Assembly (NCBI GenBank): GCA_023213315.1
Contig: JAKCPI010028301.1
Location: 28,791-92,790 of the forward strand
Length of the DNA stretch: 64,000 bases
Reading direction: 5' to 3'
From: Euborellia annulipes
Taxonomy: Eukaryota > Arthropoda > Insecta > Dermaptera > Anisolabididae
Of this stretch, positions 63,450-64,000 are shown piece after piece; within the stretch, counting starts at the first letter, position 1, and each line of letters opens with the position of its first letter. The notes beneath the pieces are model-generated. The model was given only the letters and a program-made list of their open reading frames with translations, was not told the DNA's origin and did not search any database. The translations under genes and the position numbers were made by a program.

Positions 63450-64000
63450 AATTCTAACTATTTTGCTCCCTGGATGTACGTACATCGTTTGGAACTATCT
63501 ATTTGAAACGATTAACGTAGATTTTCTCCCTAAATGTTATAAAAATTTTAGGATATGGATCCCTTTCATGTTGATAGGATGTAAATACAATAGTTTACGG
63601 GATCCAAGAGGTTCTACCAACGATAACAAACATAGGATTTCACCTAAAATTTTATAAAATTTTAGGTGAAATCTTATGTTTGTTATCGTTTGGAATGTAG
63701 ATGCCATCGTTTAGTATTTCCATTTGAAGCGACCAACATAGAGTTTTACCTAAATTTTTAAAAAAATTCTTTAGATTTTATACTTTTTATTTTTATGTTG
63801 GTAGGATGTAAACACATCGTTTGGTATCCATTCAAAACGATAAACATAGGATTTCACCAAATTTTATAAAATTTTAGGATTTTATTTTTTTGTTAGGTAG
63901 AATGTAAATACATCGTATAGTATCTATTTTATCCATTCGAATGGATAAACATAGGATTACCATACGATGTATTTACATTCTACCTAACATAAAAATAAAA
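63450..64000. repeat. Degenerate tandem/foldback repeat
   Basis: Units with aggatgtaaatac, catcgtttggta, aaacgataaacatagga and ttcacctaaa-tttataaaat recur about every 150-170 bp. Two palindromes stand out: 63617-63696, centred on ttttataaaatttta, and the mirrored atgtaaatacatcgtat words at 63902-63986. It runs off the window. Confidence 0.65.

Overview
This is AT-rich genomic DNA from an animal, most likely an arthropod; a hemipteroid insect is possible but not proven. The coding exons have clean GT-AG introns. The remainder is an accumulation of eukaryotic transposable elements: Jockey/CR1-type LINEs, Ty3/Gypsy and Ty1/Copia LTR elements, hAT-like elements with 8-bp target duplications, TA-flanked Tc1/mariner-like palindromes and tRNA-derived SINEs. 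No operons, bacterial genes or CRISPR arrays are present.

The one conserved host gene recognised is SNX27 (sorting nexin 27) on the + strand. Four internal exons are visible: 12688-12817 (end of the PX domain), and 58597-58774, 60967-61103 and 61179-61442 (FERM-like region). Phases match across all three junctions. The first visible intron is about 45.8 kb and is almost entirely transposon-derived. The 5' exons (PDZ, most of PX) and the 3' exons lie outside the window.

Layout. 1-2598: a foldback built from a 144-bp satellite. 2599-7002: a nearly complete LINE with an intact 930-codon ORF2, inserted in that satellite, which resumes at 7003-7240. 7241-12687: AT-rich DNA, a Ty3-type LTR remnant (10061-10682) and a 1.2-kb palindrome. 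13123-23760: nested TA-flanked and hAT-like elements, a broken LINE and tandem repeats. 24184-26382: a 5'-truncated Copia element. 26383-39156: three rearranged copies of one unclassified DNA element ('E'); the third holds a hAT element that itself holds a Ty3/Gypsy element. 39590-46323: palindromes and hAT elements around a 283-codon intact ORF of an uncharacterised family. 46896-57525: a PHD-type LINE ORF1 relic and a giant inverted pair of elements (49497-54655) with a third partial copy. 57945-64000: an element abutting an SNX27 exon, the SNX27 exons, a palindromic mariner relic, nested hAT elements and SINEs.

Apart from SNX27, little suggests cooperating genes: this is one host gene whose introns accumulate mobile DNA. 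The best leads for something new are the 283-codon ORF next to transposon-like ends, the repeated hammerhead-ribozyme-like motif, the giant palindromes with internal sequence signatures, and a 503-codon ORF with perfect 39-residue repeats.
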